A stretch of 64,000 nucleotides of DNA. Source: Galerina marginata. Taxonomy: Eukaryota > Basidiomycota > Agaricomycetes > Agaricales > Galerinaceae. Of the stretch, positions 45,944 through 55,495 are shown one piece after another (position 1 is the stretch's first letter; every line of letters starts with the position of its first letter). The notes under the pieces were generated by a model. That model had not been told where the DNA came from and ran no database searches. It was given only the letters and a program-made list of their open reading frames with translations. The stretch is from NCBI GenBank assembly GCA_023014335.1, contig JAECYW010000004.1, positions 930,001-994,000 on the forward strand. The letters are read 5' to 3'. The position numbers were made by a program, and so were the translations under genes.

Positions 45944-46440
45944 TGTAAGGGCAACCGCAGGTCGGAACGCCGGAGACTGGAAGTCAGGCGACGTTAGTGA
46001 GACTAGCAGGGGATCCAAAGGTTTAGTTTATTAATAAGTAATTAAACTAACAGCTAACTCACCTAGCAGGGGATCCAAAGAGGAAAGGATGGGGATCCCA
46101 CTGCAGGTGAGCCGTATAAATACTGTGCTAAGTCCAAATGTGGTACGATGTAAATAATAAAATAATAAATAAAATGGCCTGATGGCAGATAATGTGTTCC
46201 GAGGGCCGGGTGCAGTGAGGGAGCTCGGAAAGCGGAAGGTTGCGGACATTATTCCGGCGGAACGTGGAGCGGAAGCGGAATGGTAGGTGGAATGGTGCAA
46301 ATCCATCTTTTTACCGTATAAGGTAAAAAGATAGATTCATGTGACTTTACGGGCGTCGATGCGGCAGAATGTAGAGTGGGCTCGGAATGGGAGCCGGAGC
46401 GGAAGTAAGTGCGGAAGCTCGGAACAAGGTTCCCCTTACA
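45944..46440 (-). repeat. Element B 5' LTR
   Basis: 497 bp. On the minus strand it has a TATTTATA box (46122-46115), and 32 nt downstream the segment ATCCTTTCCT (46090-46081), the expected RNA 5' end. It also contains a hairpin CTTTTTACC..GGTAAAAAG. Confidence 0.85.
46115..46122 (-). promoter_or_regulatory. TATA box in element B 5' LTR
   Basis: TATTTATA on the minus strand. The distance of 32 nt to ATCCTTTCCT fits a TATA-to-start spacing. Confidence 0.55.
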
Positions 46441-47552
46441 ATATCTGGTATGATAAAATAACATTACATGCAAAAACCAGTTGAAATTCCCAGGTGTCAT
46501 ACGCTTTAGAATAGATGCAAAGCCAGCTAGCCATGCATTTAATTGTTCACACACTTGTGTATTAAATGCTCGCTTGAAATATGGAAGGCCTTCATTATCA
46601 TATGCAACAATAACCAGATTTGGTGCAGATCCATCTGATGGGCAAGGATTGCAATAGATTCTGCAAAGATAATCATCAACCTTATGATTGATGTAGTGAT
46701 AGGTATCCACAATAAATTGTGATGTTTTCTGCCACATATCCCAGCTTTTATCTCGAATGGCAGTTTGAAGGACTTGACAACCTTTATCAATGCATATGTA
46801 ATCAGGACGTGAGGCTTCTGTTGGGTAAACCTTCTTTAAAAAGCCCAAAATCTTTGTGGTAGTTTCAGATCTGTCAAACTTGGTCCATGCAATCACAACT
46901 CCACATGGTGCACATATTGTTTCAACACAGTAAAATCGTCCAGCACTAAAGTAGTTAGGAACTGGTGGGGGTTCCTCAGATTCATCATCATGCCGTGGAG
47001 GTGGAGCAGCTGGTCCTTTTCTTTTAGGATCCCAAGGCTGACTTTCAGCAGGTCTTTGTAACATTCTCCGTACACCAGACTGAGTTTGACTGCTGTGATT
47101 ATGTTTGTATTTTTTCCATTTAGGCTGGTGAGTCTGGCATGCAGATGTTTCGGCAATCCGGGGATTAAGACAATCCCTAACTAAGCATCGGGAGCCTAGC
47201 AAGTTATGATGAATATCACATAGTGATCCACCCCGAGAGTTTGATAAATCATTTATGCAGTTATCAAAAGCACAGTGCTAAATAAAAGTAAGTTTCCATT
47301 ATATTATACCCAAGTCAAAAATGCTTACTTGTGGCCCCATTACCACCCCATCAAGTGTAATTTGATTTGTCCATTGCTTGATATCTGGTTTGGTTGGTGG
47401 ATTTGTAGTTGGATTCTCTGTAAGCACTGGAGCATCATCAACACCCACTACTTTTGATGGATCATCATTTGAAACAACATCACTTGTTGCTTTATATTCG
47501 AGGGTGCATTCAGAACATGCATGTTTGTCTGCACATCTAATTATTCCCTCTT
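46441..47552 (-). pseudogene. CxC cysteine-cluster protein fragment (KDZ-transposon-associated type)
   Basis: Two exons on the minus strand. The first (about 47540-47335) has CADKHACSECTLEYK and ends ITLDGVVMGPQ. After an intron of about 50 nt, the second begins near 47280 and contains CLVRDCLNPRIAETSACQTH, GVRRMLQRP, FYCVETICAPCGVVIAWT, DYICIDKGCQVLQTAI, FIVDTYHYINHKVDDYLC and NAWLAGFASILKRMTP. Sequence identity ends at 46441. The CxC domains are Cys-rich zinc modules described with fungal KDZ transposases. The gene lacks its start, cut by an LTR at 47553, and its C-terminus, cut by element B's LTR at 46440. Confidence 0.65.
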
Positions 47553-47950
47553 TGTAAGGGGAACTCCGCTTCCAATTTCCGAAGCTCCGATTTCCGGGTC
47601 CGACGTTCCGGAGTTCCGCTCCGCTCCACCTGTCCGGACGTGATTCCGAAGATTTCATTTTATTTATGGACTTTATTTTATCGTACCACTTTTATTATTT
47701 TACATGCGACACTTGCCCTAAAGTGCCTTTTCTTATATATACCGCTCACCTAGCATTGGGTTCCCACTTTTCCCTCTTTGGTTCCCTGCTAGGTGCGTTT
47801 AGATAGATTAGATTAGATCACTGCATTTAATATATTGACTTTGGTTCCCTGCTAGTTCTCCGATCCCGTTTCCGGTGTCCCGGACTTCAGTTGCCCTTAC
47901 AGTAGGGAAAAGTGCCCTCGGAGGACCGATTCCGGAGTTTTAAATCGCAT
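47553..47950 (+). mobile_element. Diverged B-family LTR plus short leader
   Basis: A 349-bp LTR (47553-47901) starts TGTAAGGGGAACTCC and ends GTTGCCCTTACA, with opposite orientation to element B. It shares the CGCTCACCTAGCA...CTTTGGTTCCCTGCTAGGTG region with the B LTR. Unlike a true solo LTR it is followed by a leader (GTAGGGAAAAGTGCCC...GATTCCGGAG) that aligns with element B's leader, so it is a 5' end cut off near 47950. It has a TATATATA box (47734-47741), and 31 nt on, CACTTTTCCCT (47765-47775). The latter is perfectly complementary to leader AGGGAAAAGTG (47904-47914). Confidence 0.7.
47904..47914 (+). promoter_or_regulatory. Self-primer binding site in the diverged LTR copy (AGGGAAAAGTG)
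   Basis: Two nt after the LTR end. An 11-nt perfect complement to LTR segment 47765-47775. The sequence differs from element B's site but pairing is kept. Confidence 0.6.
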
Positions 47951-48370
47951 TCCGTCGTTCTTCACAATGACAGGCTTGGGTTTCAGCCAACCAGCAACGT
48001 CCTGGAAGAACTTGACAACATCAATCCAGAGAAACGAGGTTGGCAGGTTCCATATGACAAGCCACTTAGTGAGAGTGTCTTGGCTGATGGTGTTGAGCAC
48101 AGGTACTGAGGTCTCCAATGGGGCAGGGAAAATTTCATCCATGCGCATTTGAGCCTCCCGCGATAAACCACCAATAGACACAGGTCCCGATAAGAGGGGC
48201 TGGTTGGGGGAAGATGGGGCTAGTCTATCCAGCAAGGAGGAGCGGGTTATTCCCAATGAGACGGCATCTTCGCGAACGACAGGCGACGATGAGCGTGATC
48301 GAAATCCTCGCGATCTTGAGGGTCCTGCAGCATTTGATGAAGGTGCCCCGACGAAAATAACCTCCTGTCG
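47935..48370 (-). pseudogene. Orphan coding fragment, unrecognised
   Basis: An open minus-strand frame runs from about 48370 to 47935: EVIFVGAPSSNAAGPSRSR, a Ser/Arg-rich stretch, then SLLDRLAPSSPNQPLLSGP, RMDEIFPAPLETSVPVLN, LTKWLVIWNLPTSFLWIDVV and FFQDVAGWLKPKPVIV. It meets element C's Pol at about 48370, where the RT sequence ends after DLQKFLGG and changes frame. I do not recognise the protein; it may be host-derived or from another element's Gag. Confidence 0.35.
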
Positions 48371-50324
48371 CAGCCGCGGGAAGCGCCGCCGAGGAACTTT
48401 TGTAGGTCAGAGGAATTACGAGGCCTATCAAGGTCGAGAATGGCCGCTACTTTCTCCACGTGCGTAGATAGTCCCAGGCGTGAAACCTTCTGTCCCAGCA
48501 GAAGGATAGAAGAAAAGCCAACAAAGCATTTCGAAGGGGATAAGGTGATGCCAGCTGAGGCGATAGCGGAGAGCACTTTGTCTAAATGGACGAGGTGGTC
48601 GTCCCAGCTCTTGGAAAAGATGACAATATCGTCGATGTAAACAAGAGCGAAGAGCCACAAGAATGGAGCCAGAACTCCTTACATAATACGCTGGAAGATA
48701 GATGGGCCATTGCGAAGGCCGAAGGGCATACGTTTGAATTGCCAAAGACCAAGATGACAGCGGAATGCTGTTTTCTCCTTGTCCTCCTCTGCCATTTCCA
48801 ACTGAGTGAAGCCAGCAAGAGCATCAAAGGAGGACAGCACTTGCGAACCCGATAAGGCCTGTATGATTTTGGATTGACGAGGTATGGGGAATTCATCCGG
48901 CACGGTCTGAGCGTTAAGTTTGCGATAGTCCACTACAAGTCGGGGCTTCCCGTTTCTGTAGACAACAACCACAGGGAAGCCCCATGGACTAATCGACAGT
49001 TCAATAACACCAGCTTCAAACCAAGCATTAACTTGTTTGTCAATAACTTCTCTCTTGGCTGGAGAAGCGCCATACATAGGCACAGAGATTGGCTGAGCTC
49101 CAGGTTTGAGTGGAATGGGTACTTTGGCTTCCACATGACCGAGACGACCATCGACTCCGAAAGCGTTGACATTACGGCGTAAAACTTCGGCCAGACACGG
49201 CATAACTTCCTCCGGAATATCAGGACCTAGATTGACGAGCTTTGAGATATCGCCAGCAACTTCATCAGGAGATATCGCCGTAGTCTTGGGACCCCAAGCT
49301 TCATCTCCTTCCAATTGGTCTTCGTTTGGAGATGGTGAAGCAGCAGCAGCCGCTAAATCTTGATCCCGCAAGGTACCAGTGATGACAGTACGCATAGCCT
49401 CAGCGGATGCCGTGTAACGATCCAGCACTTCACCGCTCGGGTTGTCAAGATCTTCGGGGTCGAGAAGGTGCCCGACGACGTCGCCAGCACGAATATACCA
49501 AGGACGAGAGCTCGGGTTGGCAATAGGCAAGAAAGGGTGAGTTGAATTAATCCAAGTAGTAGGAGCGGCGAGGACATCGGCCGTGTCAGTGCCAATGAGG
49601 ATCTTCTCAATGATCCAATCCTTACGATCTCCAAAATGAGAAGATACAGGTACGTTGAACACAGATCCGGCGCTAATGATGACATCCTTCGTGGCCAGGA
49701 CAGGCGTCTTCTTGTCTCCCAGCTTGGTCTTGGCTTTCGCGCGACGAACTGCTCGGGAACGGATATACGAACGGGAAGTAAAGGCTTGACGGATTTCAAA
49801 GCCCAAATCTACGCCTGCAGCCGAGGATGCGTCGATAGTGTAAGCAGCGTTTCGTCCAACCTTAACTTCGCTTCTACCAGATGAATAACGTTCTAGACCC
49901 AACTCATAGGTGGTTTGGAAGTCCTCTCCTAAGAGTAGCGGTACTCGCATGTCGCGGACAACATACGCCTCTAATTCAAAACTGATGATAGTGCCATCGG
50001 TCGCTTCCACAAAGAGAGTTGTGCGAACATAACCTAGAACCTTGGCATTCCCCGTTAAGTGGTAGAGTTTCATACGCAGGCCTTCCTTTAGCTTTGGCAG
50101 ACCCGGAATCGAGAGATAGAATTCCTCAGACATTAAAGTAATGTCCGCGCCGGAATCCAGACGACCCTTCTCCGGCTGAGCGTCGAGAGAATGGACACGA
50201 GCTTTAATATGTAGAGCTCGCGATCCTAGAGAACCTAATCCTTCAGGCAACGCACGACCTTTCTTAGCAGCAACTATTGTAGGTCCAGTAGTAGGCTCGG
50301 CGGGATCGGTCAAATCCATTGGAG
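48371..50324 (-). pseudogene. Element C protease and reverse transcriptase
   Basis: After the MITE the frame reads DLTDPAEPTTGPTIVAA. The retropepsin motif RLDSGADITLMSEEFYLSI (Asp-Ser-Gly) and LLGEDFQTTYELGLERY follow. RT then has PRLVVDYRKLNAQTVPDEF, SSFDALAGFTQLEMAEED, TAFRCHLGLWQFKRMPFGL and GPSIFQRIM. A TAA stop (48679-48681) sits where Gln is expected. The same frame goes on FLWLFALVYIDDIVIFSKSW (YIDD catalytic pair) and FVGFSSILLLGQKVS, and ends at DLQKFLGG. The conserved RT palm and fingers are present; connection and RNase H are gone. Confidence 0.7.
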
Positions 50325-51196
50325 AGTGGTAGCTACCACTTGTGTGATATAACATAGGCAAGTGCCTGCACAGGCATTTATTTCTAGCCCACCTATTCAA
50401 AGATATGAAATACTATGGCAAACTCATTGACATAGACCTGTGTTATTGTCCCAGGCTATGTTTTTGCCATGTTTTTGATTCCCAAGACCTGTGTTTAAGC
50501 TGTGTTTTTGCTTGCTAGGCCAATATTTCATTGTTGCCTAATACTGTGTCATTTCTATGTCTTTCCCTGCTAGGCTGATATTTCTTTGCTTGCCTAGGGT
50601 AATGTTTTGCCGATATTTTACTTGCCTGTTAATTCTATGTCATATCTCTAGGTAAGCATATTTGGTTGATTATGTGAGATATCTATGTTATTTTGATGCG
50701 ATATTTGAGGCACATACTGGCAGGGGTGTGACCTTTGATCCTATGAAATGTTTCAATTTGAGGCCATAATTTGATGAGGAAACAAGTGTGGGAGCATGGA
50801 AAAGGCAATTTTATGAGCCATCAAAATATTACATAATCATATCTCACAGGAAAAATAAATATTCACCAGGCAGGCAATGAAATAAGATACTGGCAAGCAT
50901 TAAAATATCAAAGACATTGCCCTAGGCAAGCAAAGAAATACCAGCCTAGCAGAGAAAGACATAGAAATGACACAGTATTAGGCAACAATGAAATATTGGC
51001 CTAGCAAGCAAAAACACAGCTTAAACACAGGTCTTGGGAATCAAAAACATGGCAAAAACATAGCCTGGGACAATAACACAGGTCTATGTCAATGAGTTTG
51101 CCATAGTATTTCATATCTTTGAATAGGTGGGCTGGAAATAAATGCCTGTGCAGGCACTTGCCTATGTTATATCACACAGAGTGGTAGCTACTAGTG
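50325..51196. mobile_element. Long-TIR MITE 2 (MULE-type) in element C
   Basis: 872 bp with inverted repeats of about 300 bp: AGTGGTAGCTACCACT..TGTGTGATATAACATAGGCA on the left and the same on the right read inward. Flanked by CATTGGAG (50317-50324 and 51197-51204), 8 bp exact or 9 bp with one mismatch. The interior is AT-rich and non-coding. Removing it and one duplication restores a continuous gag-pol frame. Confidence 0.8.
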
Positions 51197-54161
51197 CATT
51201 GGAGGCATCGAAAATTCCCTAGACTTCAACTTCTGTTGTTTGAAAGAACGGGGAATGGTGACCTCTATCGGCTTTTCTCGTTCCTTGCCTTTCAATTCCG
51301 TTTTCATGCGACGCCTCGTGTTCCTATTCTCGGTTCCTGACTTAGAGGCATGGTAAGCATGAGCCCCAGTTTCATGGGCATCCACAATAAACGCAGTCTT
51401 AGGTGTTTCACACAAGCCATAGGCAGAAGAGGATTGGATTTGAACTAACATGGCTACATACTCGCGTTCCATCTCCTTCTCTAAAGCAGGGTCCAAGTCT
51501 ACATTAATGATATTAGCAGAACGGAGGGCTTGGAACCTGCCAAAGTGTGGGCAATCTCGGTGGAAATGTTTAGGGCTTGTGCAGATGAAACAAGTGCCAT
51601 TAGGGGGCCTAGCGCTAGCTATGGAGTCGTCGCGACTGAAAGAGTATCCGTTAATTGTCTTGCCTTCAGGAAAGTTGGAAGAGCGAGGCTTAATCGGCCC
51701 CTTCTGACGCGAATTGGATGAGAAGCTGGCATGAGCTTCCTTAGCCTTAGGCTCTTCTTCTTCGCTTGACTCTTCTTCGCTCGGTCCTTCTTCAACGTCC
51801 GCGATACAGTCCGCTGCATTAGCTCGTTTACGCGTGAAGGAGGATCCATAACTCTTGGAGGAAGAAGGATTAGTCGATGACAACGTCGACGAAGTTCGAA
51901 GATTCTCGCTTAGTATATAGTGGCTAATGAGGGCACGTTCCATTCGGGCAGCCATACTCTGTAGCTGGAGCAGTGTGGGGCATGAATGTTCATTAAGAGT
52001 CCCGAACCATTCAGGAGGCTGAGTCTTCAGAATTCGAGATATAGCGACAGGACCATCCATTTCCGCGAAAAGGAAACGATGATAGCGAACATGTCGTTGA
52101 ATGAATTCCAAGGGAGTTTCCTTCTCGTGAGACTTCTGACAATATCGCATTTCTTCGAACTCCAAAGTTCGATCTCGAATCCACGCGTTGTCCATGAACT
52201 GGTGACGTATGCCAGTGAGCATGGTGTCCCAATCCTTAGAGAGATACACTTGTTCAGCAGTGGGTAAGGTCTCCCACCAGAGCTTGGCTAATCCTTCCCA
52301 TTTATGCGAAGCCAGTTGAGCCATAGTTTCCTTCATACGCATTCCAAGACGCGCAAATCCAGCCATCTCGCTGAGGTAGTCCATTAACGTTTTACCGGTT
52401 CCGTCCCACTTCGGCAAGCTGCTCAGGTTGATCTTCTGGTTCATCTGCCATTCGGGTAGTTGGGCAGCAGGAAGAGGAGATTGAGGAGCATGCGGCGGCG
52501 GCGGCGGCGGCGGAGGTCCATTTGGTCCAGGTAACGACCACCCGAAAGGTCCTGGCGGCGGCGGACCGCCAGGCGGGCCTCCAGGCCCACCAGGCCCCCC
52601 GGGCCACCCAGGTCCTCCAGGAGGTCCTCCATCAGGTGGACCACCTCGAGGTATTCCACTTCCATTAGGGTAACCGCCTGTCGGTCCTGCTGGCGAGTCA
52701 GAAGGAGGTCCTCTAGCGGGATCTCCGGGTGACATATGAGGAGGCTTGTCGCGGTTGAACTGGTAAGAGGTCCAGGCATTTGTACGAGCGGTCTGTCCTT
52801 CGATACCAGCGGTCACAGATGGCCCCCCAGTAATTCCTAAATTATTCGGTGGAAGAGGCGGAAATTGACCAACGCCGGGCATCACTGAGATCAGGTGTTG
52901 ACGTATGAAGCTGGAAATAGACGTAGGGACGAGATTATCACCAGCAGCTAAATGAGAGCTGATCGAGTTGTTGACACCCGAATTAGTTCGGCCTTCCTTC
53001 ATCGCGATGTAAGCTTGCCGTTCTCGAATGACGTTGTCAGGCGGAGGGATTGACGCTACTCTCGAGCGGTAAACGAAAGGAGTAGAGCGTAGAGGGGGTC
53101 GTCCTTTATCAAGATGACGCTGGAGCAAATCACCTTTCGCTTGAGCGGCTTCCTCGGTAAAACCGTTTGGATAGTTGTCTCGTGCCGCAAAGGTAGTGAG
53201 CCCTCTCACATCTTCGATGCAAAATAGGTACGGTCAGAGCTATCTCTGTAGGCTTGACGTGCCAAGCGAGCATCCGCAGTAGGGAGTAATCTGGATCCAC
53301 AGAAAACGCCGACTCTTCTGGACGGAAAAAGTATCCCGCAAAGGCGCGGAGTATCTGCGTGAGGGCGAGGACGACGTGACCAATCTCTTCTAGCTGAGGC
53401 ACGGGTAGCGAGTAGTAGGTCTGCTCATCTTCGGCGTCGTAAGATACGAGACTGTGGATTGAATACTTGGCTTGAGCCAGACCTTCTACCGCGAGGGGAA
53501 GGGAGTCCCACAAGCAGAGGCGGTGCGATGACTGCCACCTAATGAGTATATCGCGGAGGAAAGGTGCTTCCTCGTCAGGCCTGCGTGGTAATTTCCCATG
53601 AACCGCCCCGAATTCGAAGAGAGGATCTACATCGTTAGCCGGATTGTAGGCGGCGTGGTATTTGACAACGGAAGCATGTAAGGGCTCGTCGAATAAATCC
53701 ACCTTTCTAAGATGCTCGAACCCAGCAAATATTGCCTGCGGGTCGTCGAAGGAGTGTTCTTCTTCACGGTTCGCAGCTCTTTCCGTGTCATCCGAGTGTC
53801 TGTCCGCTTCAGACGGTACCAACGACGAAAGGGAGGGCGCAGTAGACGCGCTAGCTTGCGATGGCGGTCCCGAAGGGACCTCCGCGCCCAGCGGTCCATC
53901 AACCTCGCTCCCGCCAGCGCCAGAGGCAACCGACGGGGCAAGGTCCAAGATGGGACCACCCGGCTTGTAAGGTAACGTATCTTGCTCTCTCATTGCGTCG
54001 GGATCGGGAGCTTCTTCCACGGTAGGGGATTGACGAGAAGAGGAAGCTTTGGAGGAAGTAGAGCGTGCGGGAAGAGGCGCTTCAGCGGCAGCAAATGCGG
54101 CATTCCTGGAGTTGTTCGAGTTCCGTCCTTTGGCTCGAGTGTTCGGTTTCGCAAACGACAT
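51197..54161 (-). CDS. Element C Gag (frame change near 53210)
   Basis: ATG at 54161 (MSFAKPNTRAKGRN). The N-terminal region is Ser/Ala-rich, with DTLPYKPGGPILDLAPSV and FAGFEHLRKVDLFDEPLH. A frame change near 53130-53210 leads into FAARDNYPNGFTEEAAQ. A collagen-like Gly/Pro tract lies at about 52680-52480. The Gag core is SSLPKWDGTGKTLMDYLSEM, WEGLAKLWWETLP, FIQRHVRYHRFLF and EWFGTLNEHSCPTLLQL. A CCHC knuckle (CFICTSPKHFHRDCPHF) is followed by a basic tail. The KWDG-type core resembles the Gag of element E more than A, B or D. Confidence 0.65.
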
Positions 54162-54199
54162 GTTGGTAGGCGGGAGGTGAAAGTGATAGCGGGCCAACT

Positions 54200-55207
54200 A
54201 TGGAAAGGGTCGAGCTCTTATACCTCCCGAGTAGAGAAATCGAAAATTTAGAAAAGAAGTCTTAAAAATCATGGGGCATGGCTGCCGTCAACGGCAGGGG
54301 TAGTAGACTGAATAATCATAAGGCTTTTGAAAATAATCGGGCTGGGCGTCCCTTGGAGCATGTGGAAGCGATTGGAAATAAAGCTTCGCCCGCTCGTCTG
54401 GTCGCAAAACCCGAAGACTACAAGTTGAAGGGATTTCGATCCTTCGTTCGAAAGTTTCCAGCACCTTTTGCACACATAAGCTCCTTCAAAGAGGTGAAGC
54501 AGACTGTGTCTGGGCGAACCAGACATGGCCTGCAATCCTCTTGGAAGAAGGAACCACTGGCAGCGGGCAGCGGAAACCAGGAACGGAGAGCGGGTGTTGT
54601 CCATCGCGGAAGTGATCGAGAATTCGAAATTCGCGGTGGTAACGTTCCACGTGTCTCCTTCGAGCAGTCGAGAAGGGGGACCGACGACGCTGAGTCGTCA
54701 GTCAAAATTCGTCATCGTGAGGTCGAGATGGCGAATTTGGGTGCGCCTCAGAGCGTCTAAGGCGAAGAGAATATGCAGCGCTCGCAGAGCACGCACAATC
54801 CTCTGAGACCTCGACTGCGTCTGTCAGCACGGCGACGGGGAGTCCGCGGTGCCCCCACCATTGTGACGCTGGTCGGTAATCGGACTCCAATGTGCTGAGG
54901 AGGAGGTGGGTGGAAGAGAGGAGACGCGTTTGTGACGCATCTCACGGTTGACTCAGGCTGGAGTCACAGACCGAATAACCCTCAATGGGGGGAGTCGTAT
55001 GTGACTCAAGCAAAGAGTGGGTTGGGCCCACGAAGTATCGGACGGCGCTCTGAGGAGCGCGACGGACGATGAGCAAGATGATGATAATATTATACAAGTA
55101 GCAAGCGAATACATGTAAACTAAAGCGAGGTAAATACGAGTAAACAATGTACGGCTGCTACGGCAAGAAATGATATGATAACGTAATATAAAGCATGGGC
55201 CGGGACA
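54200..55207 (-). repeat. Element C 5' LTR / leader region
   Basis: Non-coding region upstream of gag. On the minus strand it would start TGTCCCGGCCCATGC at 55207. No second LTR remains to fix the inner border. Small frames here are not credible genes. Confidence 0.4.
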
Positions 55208-55495
55208 GTCCTGCGGACGTCAAGTAGAGCCAATCGGCGTCACACCCAGACACTCCTACGACAATTCCTTTCCCGTCTCAGATGTTCAGACCCCCCAGCC
55301 ATTGTAACAACACCTGTAACACCATCCATTCCCCCTCCGCGCGTTTCCGAGTTTCCGGGCGATTCCGCGTTTCCGAGCGCTGTTCCGGCTCCGCATGGCT
55401 CCGATTCCGCACCCCCTCCGCCCCTGGGCATTCCCGAAGATTCGGAACCTTCTGAACTTCGGAAATCTGCTCTCCCCGCTCCCTACTCCTGAAAT

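Larger units (their letters stand above)
40194..46440 (-). mobile_element. Gypsy element B, chromovirus with both LTRs
   Basis: Two 497-bp LTRs (40194-40690 and 45944-46440) enclose gag-protease-RT-RNaseH-integrase-chromodomain on the minus strand. The LTRs start TGTAAGGG and end CCCTTACA, and differ at only about four positions. The PPT (GGAGGGGGGGTAAT on the minus strand) borders the 3' LTR. The flanks are GAGGC and ATATC, not a 5-bp duplication. Coding is broken by one nonsense codon and three frameshifts. Element D is a relative. Confidence 0.85.
48371..55207 (-). mobile_element. Gypsy element C, 3'-truncated, interrupted by a MITE
   Basis: Runs on the minus strand from a 5' LTR-like region (starting TGTCCCGGCCCATGC at 55207) through gag (54161-51197) and protease/RT (50324-48371). 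RNase H, integrase and 3' LTR are missing. A long-TIR MITE (50325-51196) splits the gag-pol frame, which otherwise reads through from REFSMPPM into DLTDPAEP. A nonsense TAA interrupts RT at 48679. A frame change occurs in gag near 53210. Confidence 0.7.

Noticed and set aside
47553..47901. True solo LTR
   Set aside because: It is followed by a leader homologous to element B's, so it is a truncated 5' end, not a product of LTR-LTR recombination. Flanks also lack a target duplication.
54200..55207. Genes in the region upstream of element C gag
   Set aside because: Short overlapping frames on both strands in what fits an LTR/leader; no conserved motif.
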